From: Phytoseiulus persimilis
Lineage: Eukaryota; Arthropoda; Arachnida; Mesostigmata; Phytoseiidae
Direction: 5' to 3'
Assembly: GCA_037576195.1 (NCBI GenBank)
Contig: CM075103.1
Coordinates: 8,556,001 to 8,620,000, forward strand
DNA length: 64,000 nt
Shown: positions 11,901-24,496 of the stretch, one piece after another
Position numbering within the stretch: the first letter of the stretch is position 1
Layout: each line of letters starts with the position of its first letter
Translations under genes and position numbers: made by a program
The notes under the pieces: generated by a model
Told to the model about the DNA's origin: nothing
Seen by the model: the letters and a program-made list of their open reading frames with translations, nothing else
The model's database searches: none

Positions 11901-14900
11901 TTTCCAACCTGGACTTGTCTTGGAATTCCAGGGCAGAGACAGGAACACACCCGAAGTGCGCGATCCGTAAGGTTACAACCATTCAAGGGCTCGTATGAAG
12001 AACGAGCCTCGGACACCCATGAAGCGAGAACGAAAGGCTCAACAAACTGTCAAAGTGGACAGATTAGGCGTCAGCTACAGTGTCCAATTCGCCAGTTTCG
12101 GCACCGGTATATCGGATCATAGTTGCTCATCTTCGGACGGCTCGTCGGTAATTGATTACCGAGGAATATACGCGGGGCAAATCGTGCTCTCCGCCCACGG
12201 GTGCCATCGCCCGATCGCAGAGCAGCTGAGCGGCAGCGCCAACAGCACGAACGTCAACTTCGACCGCTCGGATAGAATCGAACAGAAGAATGACGAGCGA
12301 ACGACCCGGGAAAGAGGAGAGAAAAACGCGAGAAAATTCTGTCACGTGGCTACAAACACTTAGGGCGGGGGCCCCCTACTAGAGCATGCTCGTCAGTTTT
12401 TTCTCTTCTTTTCAGTTGAGGTTCGTTCCCTTCCCTCATTCGCTCTTTTAAAAGGAAAAAAAACAACAGATTTTTAGGTTTTTGGAACGCCATCGCGACC
12501 GCTCGCCGAGCGTCCATCTCTCCGTGGGTATATTTCAGCGCATCCCGACAATCTAGAACCCAGTTCGGCCCGAAAACCCTCCTAAAAATGTAGCTAGAGT
12601 TGGCACCCGGTTCTACCGTTGTTTCGAGCCTTGAGATGCCTTCCAAAGCAGCCGGCTCAGGTCCACAAATAAGCAGAGGAGAGTGATTGACTTATCTAGA
12701 TGCAAGCATCAGATTAGCGGAGAGGATTACATTGTTCAGGAATCGAACAACGGACCGGATCTCCAGCGCTCTATCAGGTGCCGCCCGGTGACGAACCGCG
12801 GTCGAGGATGCTCGGCTCACAACAAAACCGTTCCTGGAGGAGGCATTCCGTTAGTCTTGATACCCTCTCCGTGTTTGCCCGTTCATGATACCAATAATTG
12901 TCGCGACCGTTTCATCATCCGAAACAGAGGGAGGAAACCAATCGAGCTCGAATCGGAGTGATCCGGCGTTTCTTGAGTGCAGAAGTTCACGTTTCAGTCG
13001 GGATGCGCGGGAGTCTCATTTGAGTAGAATTTCTAAGCAGTGCCATCCGGTTGGGTCGTTAGACAGCTGCTGCGTGAGATTAAGGACGGTAGCGGCAAGC
13101 TGCGGTTTGTGCTGAGAGGCTCGGCGATGCACGGCTGCGTTCCTGTGGCCGCTGAATGTTTTAGAGAAAAAAAAACAAGGCGTCCGTGAATTATGATCAC
13201 TTCTGGTGCTGCTCGGAGCGTGAGTTACAAAAGTGATCTGTCATGTCGGCATACCACTTGTCATGAGAGCCCCTGTGTGGAGGCGGACGTGCGCGAATAA
13301 GCACTGGGACAATGTCGATTCATCGTAGCGCGAAATTAGAAGAAAACGTCGTCGAGATCGCTCCGAAAATGGAGCGGCATGATTGGGACACGTCGTGCCG
13401 TGACCTGAAACTTGATTTTCAAGAGATACGGGGTGAGTTTGGGGGTTCGTGCTCTGCTGAGACAGAAATTGGGCAAGGGGCTAGCCTCGCATAGCCGTCT
13501 TGCCTCCTGTCCTGAACCGCGCTCGGGCGGATTCTGTTCCACGTTCGAGAGAGAAAAGAATTTCGGCCCTACAGAAGGAAGAACTCTCAAGCAGCCGGAG
13601 GGCATGCTGCGAAATCTATGCCGTTGGCGCGAGAGAACGGCAAGAGTTGAACGTGCAAAGTTGCGTAATCAAAAATTCACCATCATCGATTCGTTGGAGA
13701 GTGGGTCGCTTCGGAGCGACTGATAACTCGGGCTGCGTTTGTTCGTTCGACGAGCGTTCTTTTTACGACAACTTCCTCCATCGTCAGGAGTTTGGGAGAG
13801 CTGGCGGGGACGAACGCTCGTTAGGAACTGATTCATGGAGAAGTTGAACCCGCTTCCAACCGATGCGGCCAAGAACGACTCGAAGCCGGTCAGCATCCGC
13901 CTGATTTTCCCCGACTGATTCGAATTTCGAAACCGTCTCGTTCGAAAGTGGCCCCTACCTGCTAGATCATGAGTTTGCTCGACCTGGTTCGGCTTGTTGT
14001 CATATAAGCCCCTGGATGTGGGCAGATTGAGCTTCGACTCCGCTAGCGTTTCAACCAGATCTCCTCGGAATACCGGCGAACCCAGGATCCAAAACCCAAC
14101 GGTCGCGCTCCCAAAAACATCACAGGATAGCCGAGCAGCCGTCTGTCGGCCAGTCCACACGGCCCGGGCGGCCGTGAGTCCTTCAGTGTTGTGTGTTGCT
14201 TCAATTTAGTGCCGCATCACCAATTTGTCCCAACTAATGATGATGTACAGCGTGAGAAGAGATGGACAGAGAGAACAATTATGGCGAAGAGAAATTGAAG
14301 CTGCGCCGAATTTGAGAAGCCGCCGTCGGCGATGTTTTCTCAATTTTCGGTGTCTTCGCCGCATGCCGGCCCGTCTCGTCGTTTCGTTTCCGTCCCATTT
14401 TATTGTGAGGGCTTCATTAGGACGCAGAGGAATTCCTCATCCGTCGGTACCGCGGCGGCTGGCACCCGTATAACGGGCTCTTGCAGTTTCCATCGAGGAT
14501 TGACTTCGTTGTCCTCTGGTGTTCGCGCCTCCCATCTCTTGAACCTCAACGGAATTGCGGGAGGATAAGTGATAGCGGAGCAAGCGGTGAGATCGTGGCT
14601 TTGGTTCTCATCTTCCAAAAGTTTGGATCGGTCTGAGCAAGAGTTCTGCTCCCCATCCAGCATGACAAACGTCCTCGCCAGGGGGCGCTCCCAGCACCGC
14701 GGAGTCGAAAAATTCGAGAATGAGCGAACGAACACAGAAAAATCAATCGAACGTACGAAACAGGACCCATCGTTTCCACTAAGGTGAAATATTGATCAGA
14801 ACAGAGTTTTGATTGTGGAAGACGATGATTTTCTCGTATATTCGTGGCCATGCGGCCCCCTATCCCGATCTGCCGTCTCGTTCTGCCACTCTGCGATCGG

Positions 14901-17900
14901 CGATGGAGAAACTGTTCTAAACTGGGACAGCCGCGCCACGCGCATCACGCCATTCATTCCTCGTAGGCCCTTCGAGCTTGGGAAGGTGACGAGTCTTGAA
15001 CTCCTCGGAGTTTCAGAATCGCTGCTCGAGCTGAAGGTCGATTATTGCGCGTTTCTCTGCGCCAGCGTGACCATATTAGTAGTCATTGTCCTGTTCGAGA
15101 TTTTCGCTCGGTCTCGAGGGCTCCAACATAGGTTTCATCATCCGTGCCTGCTTCCCACTGCTCAAAATGGGTCGAAGCGGCCTGCCGCCGCGTCAAACTT
15201 CCGGCCACTTGCCGATTCTCGGGGCCCGCCTGATCGAGAGCAGCACTCCGCAGGAATCTATCAAATGCGTGAACATCTCGAGTCAACAGAAACATGAAAA
15301 CTTGTTCTTGCTGCTCAAAAATCTGATCCACTATACAGAGTGTTCGGAATCTAAGCTTTCAAGCCGCACATTGAAATTTTGCTCTTTTCAGGGCGGGCTC
15401 CTCGCGAGGAGTTTCAAGTGAAACACGATGATTGACTTTTTGGATGTTCTCGATTATACCTATTCGATGTCGCTCCGATCCCACCGATCTATTCGGAGTG
15501 CTCGGACCGAAGTCGCCCGCTTCTGAGGTGGACCGGGTGAACGGAGCTCATTGAGAATGTACGTCCGGATAACGCAGAGCAGACCCACCCACGAGGGACG
15601 GAGCTTCCTCCCTCAACCCATTCCATATGCGCTCGAACAAGGTTTGTTCGTTCATGTTCGCAGCCCGGACGACTTCACCGACGAGAGACGTTCGGCGCCG
15701 ACGACCTCCAAGGAGAGGCAACGGAGGCGTATCAGTCAGTGTGACAGCGGGTCTGTCGTCTTTGTGAACTTCACAATGGAATCGCAGTAATAATAACGAA
15801 AGTCTCCCGCGAAAGGAGGAACCGTTCTTCCTCCCTTTTTCCAACGTCTTCCTCCCGTCTACGACTCCGACGGAGATACAGGACCTCGATTCCGCAGGAA
15901 ATCACGCCAATGAGGTTATGTGCCTGAGGGGCGCACTTGATCACGCAGCTACGTGAGGAGGCGCGGCAGGAGGCACGTCCGTGGTTCGGATCCAGACTCG
16001 GTTCCGAAGCCGGCCACTGTCAGACTATGCACGTCGAGGCTCAATTGTGAGCGAGATAAATGAACAGCGTGATGTCGTGGCACGTAATCGACGTGACAAG
16101 CCGTGAGGGCTGGTCGGACGCCGCCTTCAAATCCGAAATCGAGCAGAGAAGCTGGAACTTTCCTCCTTCCAGCTCGGGAGGAAGACACACTTTTTGATCC
16201 CCCGACGCGAATTCCGACTCGGTGCCGCGATCCACCGCGACAAAGCCTTCCGCGAGTCCGGCGTACGCAGAACCGCGGGGTTTCCACCCAACCGGCGATG
16301 AAAGCTCATTCAACCAACGCCGGAGCCAGCCTCTTCCATTCACCTGGTTTTTATAGCGAGTTTGTCGAGCCGGCGAGTAATACGTACCCACGCGTGAGAG
16401 AGCATTCAGCGGAGTTGCTCGAGGAAGACTGCGGTTATAAATTCATGCAGGTGTTGGTTAAGCATTCACGGCACCGTTTGTAGGCGGCGTCCGGATGTCC
16501 CCGTGGAGCTATTCCCGCTTTTCCCGCTCGGTGCTCTTAGTAGGCTCCGGAAGGAGCTGGCCGCGGCTCCCGACTGAGCCGATGAATGGAGCGATCGAGG
16601 CCACTCCTGGCGACATCCCGTGGAAGAGAGAAAACCTTCCCGGGAGGAGGAACTGCTTCATTCCATACCTCATTCGACGCGCGGGTATCTCCGGGCGATA
16701 AGTTTACAGAAGGAGACGACATAGCGCCAGAAGCGATGGTGGCTGCCCTGTCCATTTGGGATCCGAGAAGACTCGGCGTACCAGATCGGCCCTGTCGTGT
16801 TATGACGAGAATGTTCGCGCCATGCGCTCCAACATCGCCATCAGTGGAGCCCGGAAGCTCGGGCAGTAATGATTCCTCAGCCTTCTTCCAACCATATGGA
16901 CGGATGGATAAGTGGACTTTTTTTGACGGGGATTTTCATTTCTCCCGCCATTGAGGCGTTCCGAGTATATCAACTCATCATATACCAGAACTATGTCGAT
17001 TGATGGATAGTGATGGGATGATTGATGAATGATTTCTCAACTTTCGGGTTCTGGTCATCAGTGCAATGTGGAAACACCGATACAGCATGGCCGCTCATCA
17101 AAATGTGAATGGTCGGGTGAACGGTACCAGTCATGGATTATTTGGTTCTCAAGTGATCCGAGCACGAAGAGAAATATTTCATGGACATAACCGCTCTTTA
17201 AGGTGATGGTTTGTTGCATGTTGTCTACGTGAATGAAGCTGTGAATCCATACGACAGCTCCCTGACTGAGCCCAACTCGGGCTCGGGTAATTCCTCGTGT
17301 TGGAGGATGAGCCATGTATAATGATTTCTACCATTATTCGGACCTGAGGCTCTGAGGTCGCCGATCTTTGTTTCCAGACGAAAAGCCTGCCAACCCATGA
17401 TGAAGAGTTCGGAGAGGGAACGGTCGAGAGGAGAAAGGACACAAAGGGGGAATTTTCGGAAGAAACACTCAGGAAAAGCTCGAGGGACGAGAATGAGCTG
17501 TCATCGCGACCGAAGCGACAAATGAGAACCTCAGGAACCGGGTTGGGGCGACGAGCACGGAAGAGCCGGAGTCGCTCGAATTAGTTTGGTGAGATCAGCT
17601 GTGCTCTCTTGGTTGTCGATCTCGGATACCTCCAGGGCATCTGACTTACCCTGTGTCATCATGTTGTTTGCAGGAGGTAAGGAAAACATCGCATCGGACA
17701 TTGAAATACGTGGGATGTGGAGTGTGTTTATGTGGGCGTCCGGTCGGTTACACAACTCCCACGATGCTTTCTCTCCGAAGGCCACTTGAGCTGATCTGCA
17801 TCGAGCAGTCTCGCGGGAGTTTCCTCTCGACCTGACGATTCAACCCGACCGACTCCCCGTGTATCCGAATCAACAGAGTTCGTGCACTCGATATCAGGAG

Positions 17901-20900
17901 CTCGGAGGTGAGCGCATGGAGCTTGCAGGGCCCTCATCTACCCCTTTCAAGACCCCAGAGTGCTGTGTCGGGACACTTCAGCACGAGAACTTCGGAACTT
18001 GTTCGACCCATGCATAACTTCACTCAACCATCCTTGAGAAGATACTGGCCCGCCCGCCGGCGTGTTTTGTTAGCCATCGCTCCAGCGTGGTCAAGTATCC
18101 CCTCTCGCCAACTCGTTGCTGTCCGCCGCGGAACTCATTCGAAGGACTGTCGCTCCTGGTGTTTGACGAGAGTATGCGAGGTGAGGAGCGTCGTGAGCTC
18201 AGGAGGACGAACACGCAGCTCTGTCTACTGGTTTGCCGCCCGGCCAGCTGACCGGGCTGGCAGTGGTTGCTATGTGGTCAGCACATGTTCTGTTTGTGGA
18301 AGAAAAAGCCCGAGGGCTACTACTAGTCGAACCGGGCCGGCTGAGAGACGAGCAGCAGCCGGCCAACCAGTCAAACCCGCTAACAGGCAGTCATGACTTG
18401 CCAATCCGCCACCCCTCAACCAAGAAAAACATGGATTCTGCTGCACGCAGCAAACACATTGACATGCTCAGCGGCAACGACACACGCTCCGAGCCGCCCG
18501 ACGAAACGCTCAATCATTTCACGGCTGTTGCATGTTTCGGATCGGCTGTGCCGCTCGGTAATCGACTTCAATTTTTCATATTTAAAAATAGATGTGCACT
18601 GCTCGGGTTCCCATGCAAGCCTGACGACTTGTGAGAGTCTCCGCGATGTGGACCCGGCTCCCTCTTTGCCAGATTCCTCGAAATTTTACCTTCGCGTACG
18701 CGATAACGTGCGTGACTCGAATTGTATCTTCCTGTCTGATATCACCCACGGCCAGAGTTGAGCTCTGATCATGAGAAGCTGGATGCGTTATCCAGGGGGA
18801 GCTCTCCCTGAGTTTTTCGCGATCTTCCGAGAAGATCCCACATCGACAATCTATCGACGTTCATCAGTTGCTGATTGCGGCCCGAAAAAATCATGTGAGG
18901 AAGGGGAGTGGGGAGGGGCGACAGCCCCTCACTCCCATCAATCACTGCCGGTCAATACCACTGTCCATGGGGGGATGGGCGGGTTGTTGTGGGGTGACTC
19001 GCTGGGTACAGTCCTCCTCGCTGGCGGAATTCGGAACGGAGGGATGCGCGTCCTGGAACATACCCCCGCCGTCATCGGCTTCCCATTTGGCCGTCGAGCC
19101 CTCGAAATCGGAATCCGTTGCATCTCTCCCCCACTTCAGGACCCTCAGTTCCAATCGGAGAAACTTTTAGTCTGTTGTGGACTTCCTCTATAACAACGGG
19201 GAAGGGAGCGAAACGAAGAACGCCTACAAATAATAGTGCGACTTTTTACACGTCCCCCATCTTGCACATTGTTCATCCGACGGGATCCCGTTGGATCCGC
19301 TCGGGTCGATGACAACAGCGACGATGGCCGACACTTATCTACAGCGACAAAGGTTTTCACTCAGATTGGCTCCTCTCGAAGCGAGGTTTGAGTTGGCAGT
19401 CGATGCCGTTTCGCTCCAAGGGCTCCCATGGAAAAGAGAATTTCGAATTTCGCGAGTGCATTTCTGTGGCGGTTGTCTGAGACTTGGCAGTTTTTAAGAA
19501 ACGTCAATGTTGTGTAAACTCTCATTTCGAGTCAGATTTCATTTCAGAAGAGACTCTGCTGAAACTAACTGCTCATCGAGCTCCCAGCGCGCCGTGATGA
19601 AGTGGAATCCTTCGCGGCCCTCGTCTTGACGTAGACAGCCAGTAGATTGACGAGAGAACTCACCCACGTGCAGCTCTCAAGTTCGCTCTTGCACAACATC
19701 GCGGCCGAATCGCTGCTGCCCGTGCCGCTCCTTTCAGGACGGAAACATCACAGATTCAATCTCTCGCGCTTGGATTCGAGTACACTTGTACTTGAGAGTT
19801 TGCCGCGCGCTCCTCGCAGCAAATCAAGCGAAATGAAGCTCCGTCAAACAAAATGTTCTCTTTGAAATGAATTCGGGGTTTCCCCATGGAGCATGGGCGT
19901 TTTGTTCACGCAAATGACCCGGCGACGGGAGAACCTCTCTCCTCGCCAGGGGTCTGTGGGAATCTCTTCACTGGAGACTCTCTCGTTCCAAGAATACGAT
20001 TCCTCCTCGACCGTTCGCGGTTCACGTCCTCGGAGGAAGTCCTTCCGCTGGCAACCGTCTATGCGAGGAAAGTGGTTGGCGTTGGAGTCGGCCTCCGAAT
20101 ATCGTTGGGGGCGAGTCGTTCGGACGCCCGCGGCTGTTTTCACAAACAGGCAAATCATCGCGGGGAGCGAAGCGAAAGACGAGTGGCTTCGCACGAATAC
20201 TCTCTTTTCTCGATCACAGGCGGGGGATGTGCGAGCAATAACGGATGAAATTAATTCTGCGAAAGCCATCAGGCCTCGCGACCTGACTCATCAGGATCCA
20301 CAACGGTCTGCCGGACGTTCCGTACCGCGATTCTCGCGTTTGCTCCGAACCCTCTCCTCTATCGGAAGGAGCTTAAGACCTGCGGAATAGTTCACGATCA
20401 GACTGGGAAACGGAGTCGTTTACGTAACGGAAGAAATCTCCAGCAAGAGGCTGGAGTTCAGCGAAAGTTCAATGATGATGGGAAACTCCTAGCTAACGGA
20501 GTCTGATGTGATGTCCTTCTTCTGGCTCGCGAAATTTCCGAGTTGATTCCTTGCCTTTCCGAAAGGGTCAACCGTCCATCACTTTGGTCATTCACATAAG
20601 GAGTTGCGGAGGACGGCGAGGCGGCGGCGGGGCTGAACTCTCTCGCGCCCCCGGAGTACGTCCTTGCTTCCAGGTTCGAACCGAAACCCGAGGCAAGGTT
20701 CTGAACCCTCGCCTACTAGGAAGAAGAACGACGGCGGCGGCGGCGGGAATTCCTCTCGATCAGTATGGCAGCTCCGGGGATGGAGGGATACGAGCAGTGC
20801 GCGTCAATAATTTATTTCGAACTGCGCGTTGTTCTCAATGCATTGTTGGCTCGTAAGCGTTCGTGAGGGGGGTTCCCCCTCGAACGGCAGCAGAGAACCA

Positions 20901-22559
20901 TCGGAACTCCGCGGGAGCCGCAGTGAGTTCTCCCTTGAGACGAGCTTGTAAAGCTTTTGTGCGTGTTTCCCGGAGCGCACAAACAGAGCGAGAAAACACA
21001 TGAGCAGTGACTGTTCTTGCGACGACTAGTGTCAAACTCTCTCGGATCATGACGTAGCGATATTCCATAGAGGATGCGCACCAACGGGCCGGCTCGATGT
21101 CAGCGTAGATGGATTGATAGCAGCAGCTTCGCAACGCTGCCTTTATTTCGAACGCGTGAAGGGAGTTCGGACCCCGTTCCGCTCCTCAGGTTCGACTCGG
21201 AGTCTCGCACGTGGCTGCGGCGGCACGGCGTTGTTCTTCCCTCGGAAACGATGATGATCGAGTCCGCCACGGAGCCTCGGGAAGAAAAGAGGACGCAAAA
21301 CAAGAGCTAAGATCAAGCAAACAACGGCCAACAAACGGTGAAGATCGTGTCGGAGGGACCGCTCGGTGTGGGTTGCCGTATCCAACGCTTTATTCTCTAC
21401 GGCACTTCAGGGGCCTCCACACGCAATCTTGAAGGCTATTTTTGGTTGCATTCCTCGTTGTACATCAACGACATACAGTGTAGCTCGCTTTATCTCCATT
21501 TCGAGAAGAAATATGCATTCGGTATCGCATCCGGCTCGCTTGCTCACGAGCGGCTTGCGCAACACGATGATGCAAAAACTGTTTCGAATCACGACAGTTT
21601 TTATACGAATCCTACAGTCGAACGTCTTCAGCCTCGAGGACCGTGGGGCCACAACTCTCCGGACGTGGTTGCAGAACTTATACCGTTATGTCCTGGGTCC
21701 TTCGAAGAGACTTCGTCGGCTCCTTTCGGAAAATGTTTCGTCTGAGCAGTTCGGTGGTGAAGGATCATCAGAGTGTCTTCAAATGCATATCAAGCTAAGG
21801 TCGCTGACACGGTGAATCGATGGAAGTCCAGGTAAAGTCCGGGTCTGTTCCAATAGAAGCTGGGGAGGACCAGGCTGAATACCTTCCTGAATATTGACTG
21901 CGCTCCAGAGTTCTCCGGAGGTCGTTGAGTGGTGGAAATAATATTTGTGATGTTTTCTCGGTCCGTGGCCACCTCGTTGAGTTGAGCCAGCACGGAACTG
22001 TTTCCGAATCCTGGGTCCCTAGAGCGCTCACGGGATGATGAGAGTTCCATGGAACCGATTCGTCAAGGAGCCAACGTGGCGGCTGGCGAGATCTGAACCA
22101 TCAAAGGGGTAAGCGCTCCTCATGGTGAGGTTCGGGGGAGGCTCCTGATTTTCAAATTTCCATTTCTCAGCAACGGGTGAGCGAAGAACGAGTTATCGAC
22201 TACCGGGGCGATTCCGGTGCCGTCGCGACGTCGGAATCTCTACTGGACCTCTGCTTCTTTGTTATTTCCACGTCCCAGGGCGAGAGTTAGCGGCTTTCGG
22301 GATTGCCGTACTTTCAAGCCCCATTCCAGAATAATTTCACGATAACAAGAATGTACAACAAACCTACGACGATCTTCGCGAGAACACTATCCGTAACTCA
22401 CTCGATCGCGTCCAGCCCCAAATCACAAGATCCGGATGTTTAAACGGATCTCTAGTTCGATTAGAAAGCAGGAAGGATAACCCCCACGCGCTTGCCTGGA
22501 TCCCCGCGAAATTATCCAACTTTTCCCAAATCGATTCTTGCCAGTTCCCATTGAAGCGA

Positions 22560-22960
22560 AGTTCGTCACATAAAATGTTCGGCGGAAACTTTGCTGAGCG
22601 TATACAACAAGCGATTAAGCAAGTAATTTGATTATTGAAACGCCGTCCTCAACCTTCTCGCTCTACGTTAAATATCGTGCGAGACCGACTCTCGATCGAA
22701 ATCAACATGATATCTCCAACTGGCTTATGTTTTCCATTGACCTGACGTGATCGGCGGTCTTGCTCCGTCTCGAGCACCCCGAAGATCGGGATCCGAAAAG
22801 GAAATCGAATATCATGCAAATGAACAACCGGCGTGCGTGAGCTGGAACCATTAAAATATTGATTCGGCAACGATAGGGATTCAAGTCCGCATGCCAATTA
22901 TTAGCCGGATGAATTATTAGCGAGCGCAGAGGTCCACCGCCGGAGAAAGTAGGCCTGCAG
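22560..22960. promoter_or_regulatory. AT-rich island with homeodomain- and octamer-like sites
   Basis: Stands out from the surrounding sequence. It contains the POU octamer word ATGCAAAT at 22814-22821 and two direct copies of AATTATTAG (22896-22904 and 22912-22920) spaced 16 bases start to start, plus several further ATTA cores. Clustered ATTA sites with an octamer are typical of developmental enhancers. No coding frame accompanies them. The regulatory role is inference from motif density only. Confidence 0.3.
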
Positions 22961-24496
22961 CTTTCTTTCCCCCGGCCGTCGCAGCAGCGTCAGAAGCGTA
23001 AAAACTGCGCAGCAAAAAAACAACCAGAGGCCCTGTTGCATTCTCGGCGCGGCGTAGACTTATGGCAGCAATAATCATTCCGGGCGATCCCTACGCTCAC
23101 GGCACTTACGAACATATGAACATACCTTCCGACATACGCAGGCACGAACGAACGGACTTATTGTGTAAAGGGTATTTGCAGCGTGCGCTGCAGGTCGGCT
23201 CCATCGAGGCCGGAATTGAAGCTGGCCATAGGCGCAGTCGGAGCTGGAGTTGGTCGGCATGCAGCCTGGCCCGCTCCCCGTCTGATTGCATCGCCCTCTC
23301 CCCCACCCCCGCGCCCCACCCCCTGTGGCCCATCATCGCTTCGACCTCGTGTCGCGCGATTTGGAAGCAGGTCACGTCGACGGCAGACTGGTCGGCGGGC
23401 CTGAACTCGAACCCACTACAGGAAGCAGCTTTGCGGCCAGGCGGATGGGCGCTTGTTGGTTGCGTTCGAGGAGGCCACGGAGTTCCCACAGTTGCTGCGC
23501 CACGTTTTGAAGCCTCGTTGGCGCAGAATTCGGCTTGTTCACTTGCCCGGAGCAACTCACGAGGCATTTCGCACTTTCTCGTCGGATGCTCCGGTCCGAT
23601 TCGGCCCACCAGCTCGTCTCCTCGAGTCGTTTCCACTCCGGGCAAGCGGCTCCCGGGTCTGATCCGGTTCCAGGCATTCAGCCGAGAGTGGTAAGCGATC
23701 CACTCCTGCTCGCTTTTTGCGCTCGTTTCTCCGGGCTGGGTTTGGTCGGGGAATTTGCAGAGCGGACAAAGCAACGAAACGTTGGAGGAAGTCGATACCC
23801 TTCACTGGACTGACGATCTGTGTTCGACGCACTCTGAAAAATTTCTTTATAGTGCCGAACTCATCGTTCTGGGCTCTCGCGGATTCCTCTCGAGTTCCGA
23901 GCGCAAAGGACTGGATTCCACATTCGCTTTCCATATCTCACCGCTGTTTATTTCCGTTTATTTTCTTCCATTCAATGAACATTTGGGACCGCCCCACGAG
24001 ACTTTCCCGAATCCGAGCCCCGTTTTGTTCTTGACTCAATTTATCCCCTCTGGGTCGCAATATGCGACCCTGGTGATTATGCGATCACATCGCCTCATCA
24101 GGTTGGGACATTGTTGCCTGTTCGCGAACCTGTCACACGGGGGGCTCGTGTTAGGACGTGTCGCCACATCTAACGCATATTGGGATAACCTCGTTTGAGC
24201 ACGTGTTCGAGACGATTTGTTTTTCGTTGGTTGCGCTGATCATTCGACACCGAAGCTCCGAGCCGCGTGGGGAGGTAACTCTGCTTCGGCAGAACAAAAG
24301 AAACTGACACCGGAACGGAGGAACAGAATGCGTCATACCGGAACGAACGAAATACGAATCTGCAGCGGTGGCGGCGTCTCGCACACCGAAGAAACGAAGA
24401 AGGACGACGTTTTACCAATTTTCGTCCGAATCTGATTCGCTCCAATCGCTCGACGCAGGCTGTTTCGGGGGCCTGAGCTCAGAAAAACTGGCCTGT

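Larger units (their letters stand above)
4874..24496. other. Long region without a secure gene
   Basis: About 19.6 kb between the EHD poly(A) signal and the receptor gene. I recognise no protein family on either strand. It holds a weak two-exon model at 6978-7370, a 17-base G run at 8894, several stretches where three or more frames are open at once (for example 19844-20390, 21338-21815 and 23062-23774), and an AT-rich island at about 22560-22960 with homeodomain-like sites. A small perfect hairpin lies at 10284-10309 (8-bp arms). The region could be intergenic or intronic. Confidence 0.5.

Noticed and set aside
17531-17789. Minus-strand reading with a GTAAGT donor and a facing plus-strand CAG acceptor
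   Set aside because: Splice signals point both ways and no partner exons in phase were found.
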